In this document: piece by piece, positions 4,877 to 6,273 of the stretch
Position numbering within the stretch: the first letter of the stretch is position 1
How the letters are laid out: the number at the start of each line of letters is the position of its first letter
Assembly (NCBI GenBank): GCA_019695455.1
Contig: JAEUAC010000131.1
Span: 1 to 6,273 of the forward strand
Direction: 5' to 3'
Origin: Methylorubrum extorquens
GTDB lineage: Bacteria; Pseudomonadota; Alphaproteobacteria; Rhizobiales; Beijerinckiaceae
DNA: 6,273 bases
Notes under the pieces: generated by a model
Told to the model about the DNA's origin: nothing
Seen by the model: the letters and a program-made list of their open reading frames with translations, nothing else
Databases searched by the model: none
Translations under genes and position numbers: made by a program

Positions 4877-6079
4877 CTAGCGAAGCTCGCCGCAGAAGCG
4901 CTGGATGCGCCGGCAGGCTTCCTCGAGCGCCTCGTTCGAGGTCGCGTAGGAGATGCGGAGGTTCGGGCCGAGGCCGAAGGCCGAGCCGTGCACGGCGGCC
5001 ACGGCCTCCTGGTCGAGGAGCTCGGACACGAAGTCCTCGTCCGTCTCGATCCGCTTGCCGGACTTCGCCGTCTTGCCGATCGCGTCCGCGCAGGACGGAT
5101 AGACGTAGAACGCGCCCTCCGGCTTCGGGCATTTCAGGCCCGTCGCCTGGTTCAGCATGGAGACGACGAGGTCGCGCCGCTCCTCGAAGGCCTTGCGGAA
5201 GCGCGGCAGGTGCTCCTGCGTGCCGTCCAGCGCCTCGACGGCCGCCCATTGCGAGATGGAGGAGGTCGCCGAGGTCTGCTGGCCCTGCACGAAGTCCATG
5301 GCCTTGATCAGGTGCTCCGGCCCGGCCGCGTAGCCGATCCGCCAGCCCGTCATGGCGTAGCTCTTCGACACGCCGTTCATGGTGAGCGTGCGCTCGTAGA
5401 GCGCGGGCTCCACCTGGGCCGGCGTGACGAAGGTGAAGTCGCCGTAGACGAGGTGCTCGTACATGTCGTCCGTGAGCACCCAGACGTGCGGGTGCCGCAG
5501 CAGCACGTCCGTCAGCTTCTTCATCTCGTCCCACGTGTAGGCGGCGCCGGACGGGTTGGAGGGCGAGTTCAGGATGAGCCACTTCGTCTTCGGCGTGATG
5601 GCGCGCTCGAGATCCTCCGGCTGGAGCTTGAAGTCGTGCTCCATCGTGGCCGAGACGATCACGGGCGTGCCCGAGCAGAGCCCCACCATCTCGGGATAGG
5701 ACACCCAGTAGGGCGCCACGCAGATCACCTCGTCGCCGGGGTTCAGGGTGGCCATGAGGGCGTTGAAGATGACGTGCTTGCCGCCGGTGCCGACGATCAC
5801 CTGCGACGGCTTGTAGTCGAGGTGGTTCTCCCGCTTGAACTTGCGGGCGACGGCCGAGCGCAGCTCCGGGATGCCGGAGACGGCCGTGTACTTCGTCTCG
5901 CCGCGCCGGATGGCGTCGATGGCCGCGTTCTTGATGTTGTCCGGCGTGTCGAAATCCGGCTCGCCGACGGAGAGCGAGATCACGTCCCGGCCCTTCGCCT
6001 TCAGGTCGCGCGCCTTCTGCGTCATGACGATGGTCGCGGACGGCTTCACGCGTGACAGGATGTCGGCCAGGAAGGCCAT
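4877..6079 (-). CDS. aatA: Aspartate/prephenate aminotransferase, class I PLP enzyme
   Basis: This 400-residue cytosolic PLP enzyme swaps the amino group between aspartate and 2-oxoglutarate. Many relatives also aminate prephenate to arogenate for Phe/Tyr synthesis. Visible landmarks: SLSVGEPDFDTP (36-47), KYTAVSGIPELR (63-74), VGTGGKHVIFNA (96-107), LNSPSNPSGAAY (170-181) with Asn175, DDMYEHLVY (204-212) with Asp204 and Tyr207, SKSYAMTGWRIGYAAGP (238-254) with the PLP lysine Lys239, and RISYA with Arg375 for the substrate alpha-carboxylate. Lys101 in GGKH lines up with the lysine that subgroup I-beta aspartate aminotransferases (Lys109 in Thermus) use to bind the distal carboxylate; this supports an acidic substrate. 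Length is normal. The start is ATG 6079, with GGAG (complement of 6088-6091) 8 bases upstream. A terminator hairpin of the preceding gene ends 21 bases ahead of the ATG. Whether prephenate is used cannot be decided here. Confidence 0.95.
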   Translation of the reverse strand: MAFLADILSRVKPSATIVMTQKARDLKAKGRDVISLSVGEPDFDTPDNIKNAAIDAIRRGETKYTAVSGIPELRSAVARKFKRENHLDYKPSQVIVGTGGKHVIFNALMATLNPGDEVICVAPYWVSYPEMVGLCSGTPVIVSATMEHDFKLQPEDLERAITPKTKWLILNSPSNPSGAAYTWDEMKKLTDVLLRHPHVWVLTDDMYEHLVYGDFTFVTPAQVEPALYERTLTMNGVSKSYAMTGWRIGYAAGPEHLIKAMDFVQGQQTSATSSISQWAAVEALDGTQEHLPRFRKAFEERRDLVVSMLNQATGLKCPKPEGAFYVYPSCADAIGKTAKSGKRIETDEDFVSELLDQEAVAAVHGSAFGLGPNLRISYATSNEALEEACRRIQRFCGELR

Positions 6080-6100
6080 CGGAACGTCTCCGGTGGGGCT

Positions 6101-6135
6101 AAAAAAGCGGCCGGACCCTAGGCGTCGGGTCCGGC
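6101..6135 (-). terminator. Rho-independent terminator of the gene at the right edge
   Basis: Read on the minus strand: GCCGGACCC, 8-base loop, GGGTCCGGC (a perfect 9-base-pair stem, 6110-6118 with 6127-6135), then CGC and six T (6106-6101). It lies 41 bases after the stop at 6177. It is the only hairpin in the window with a proper T-run. The three bases between stem and T-run make it slightly imperfect. It sits inside the 97-base gap before aatA. Confidence 0.78.
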
Positions 6136-6143
6136 TTGGGCAA
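6115..6143 (-). promoter_or_regulatory. Possible sigma-70 promoter for aatA, overlapping the terminator
   Basis: On the minus strand TTGCCC (6143-6138) and TAGGGT (6120-6115) are separated by 17 bases, the ideal spacing. TTGCCC matches TTGACA at four of six positions and TAGGGT matches TATAAT at three of six, so this is weak. If real, transcription would start near 6108, just past the hairpin, giving a leader of about 30 bases. That would escape the terminator, since the stem could not form in the new transcript. Confidence 0.28.
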
Positions 6144-6176
6144 GACGAAACCCGTGATGCCGGCGATCACGCCCCG

Positions 6177-6273
6177 TCATGGGCGGGGAAGGCCCAGCGC
6201 CCGCGCGGTCTCCGCATCGGCCGGATAGAAGGCCTCGATGGCCAGTTCGGAGAGCGTCACGTCGAGCGGCGTC
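6177..6273 (-). CDS. C-terminal end of an unrecognised protein
   Basis: An open minus-strand frame enters at the right edge and ends at TGA (complement of 6177-6179), giving 31 visible residues. They begin TPLDVTLSELAIEAFYPADA and end ETARALGLPRP. Third codon positions are about 84% G or C, as in the other real genes, and a well-formed terminator follows 41 bases after the stop. Together these make a genuine gene end likely. The N-terminal part, and with it any domain, is outside the window. I do not recognise the family. The composition is soluble, with a helical acidic segment. It reads in the same direction as aatA but is separated from it by the terminator. Confidence 0.55.
   Translation of the reverse strand, partial: TPLDVTLSELAIEAFYPADAETARALGLPRP

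Noticed and set aside
4737..5582. Minus-strand open frame overlapping the end of aatA and the porin control region
   Set aside because: It is a shadow frame of aatA that runs through the CtrA-like box and the hairpin; the product is low-complexity and shows no motif.
4988..6055. 355-codon plus-strand open frame antisense to aatA
   Set aside because: It is a mirror of aatA codon bias with a repetitive Arg/His/Leu/Val composition; aatA is certain.

Overview
This is an ordinary-looking chromosomal segment from a very GC-rich (roughly 70% by eye) alphaproteobacterium. A Rhizobiales organism of the Methylobacterium/Methylorubrum type fits best. The clues are an Omp25/31-like outer membrane barrel, a subgroup-I-beta aspartate aminotransferase typical of rhizobia, GC-biased third codon positions, and a textbook CtrA-type TTAAC-N6-TTAAC box. 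The species call is inference.

Left half, plus strand (1-2108): five tightly packed genes probably form one operon. They are the 3' end of a fumarylacetoacetate-hydrolase-family enzyme, an AlaX-type trans-editing hydrolase for mischarged tRNA(Ala), a 77-residue two-helix membrane protein, a 32-residue single-helix membrane microprotein, and a 3-mercaptopyruvate sulfurtransferase (SseA). Three of the junctions are a 4-base GTGA overlap, a 4-base ATGA overlap and a 3-base gap. The microprotein and sseA lie in the same reading frame, separated only by TGA and one codon. I see no single pathway that unites the five, so translational coupling and co-expression are the main message.

Right half, minus strand (2115-6273), reading right to left: the 3' end of an unrecognised gene, a Rho-independent terminator, aatA (aspartate/prephenate aminotransferase), a strong hairpin, a short control region with the CtrA-like box, a secreted outer membrane beta-barrel protein, and fadD (long-chain acyl-CoA synthetase). 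The fadD and sseA genes converge with 6 bases between them. A small perfect hairpin carrying the sseA stop codon in its loop fills that junction.

No tRNA, rRNA, CRISPR array, insertion sequence or phage feature was seen. No stretch longer than 300 bases lacks a gene; the longest gap is 163 bases (4714-4876). I did not find a clearly new multi-gene system. The most interesting items are the coupled microproteins ahead of sseA, the CtrA-like box very close to the porin start, and the promoter/terminator crowding ahead of aatA.
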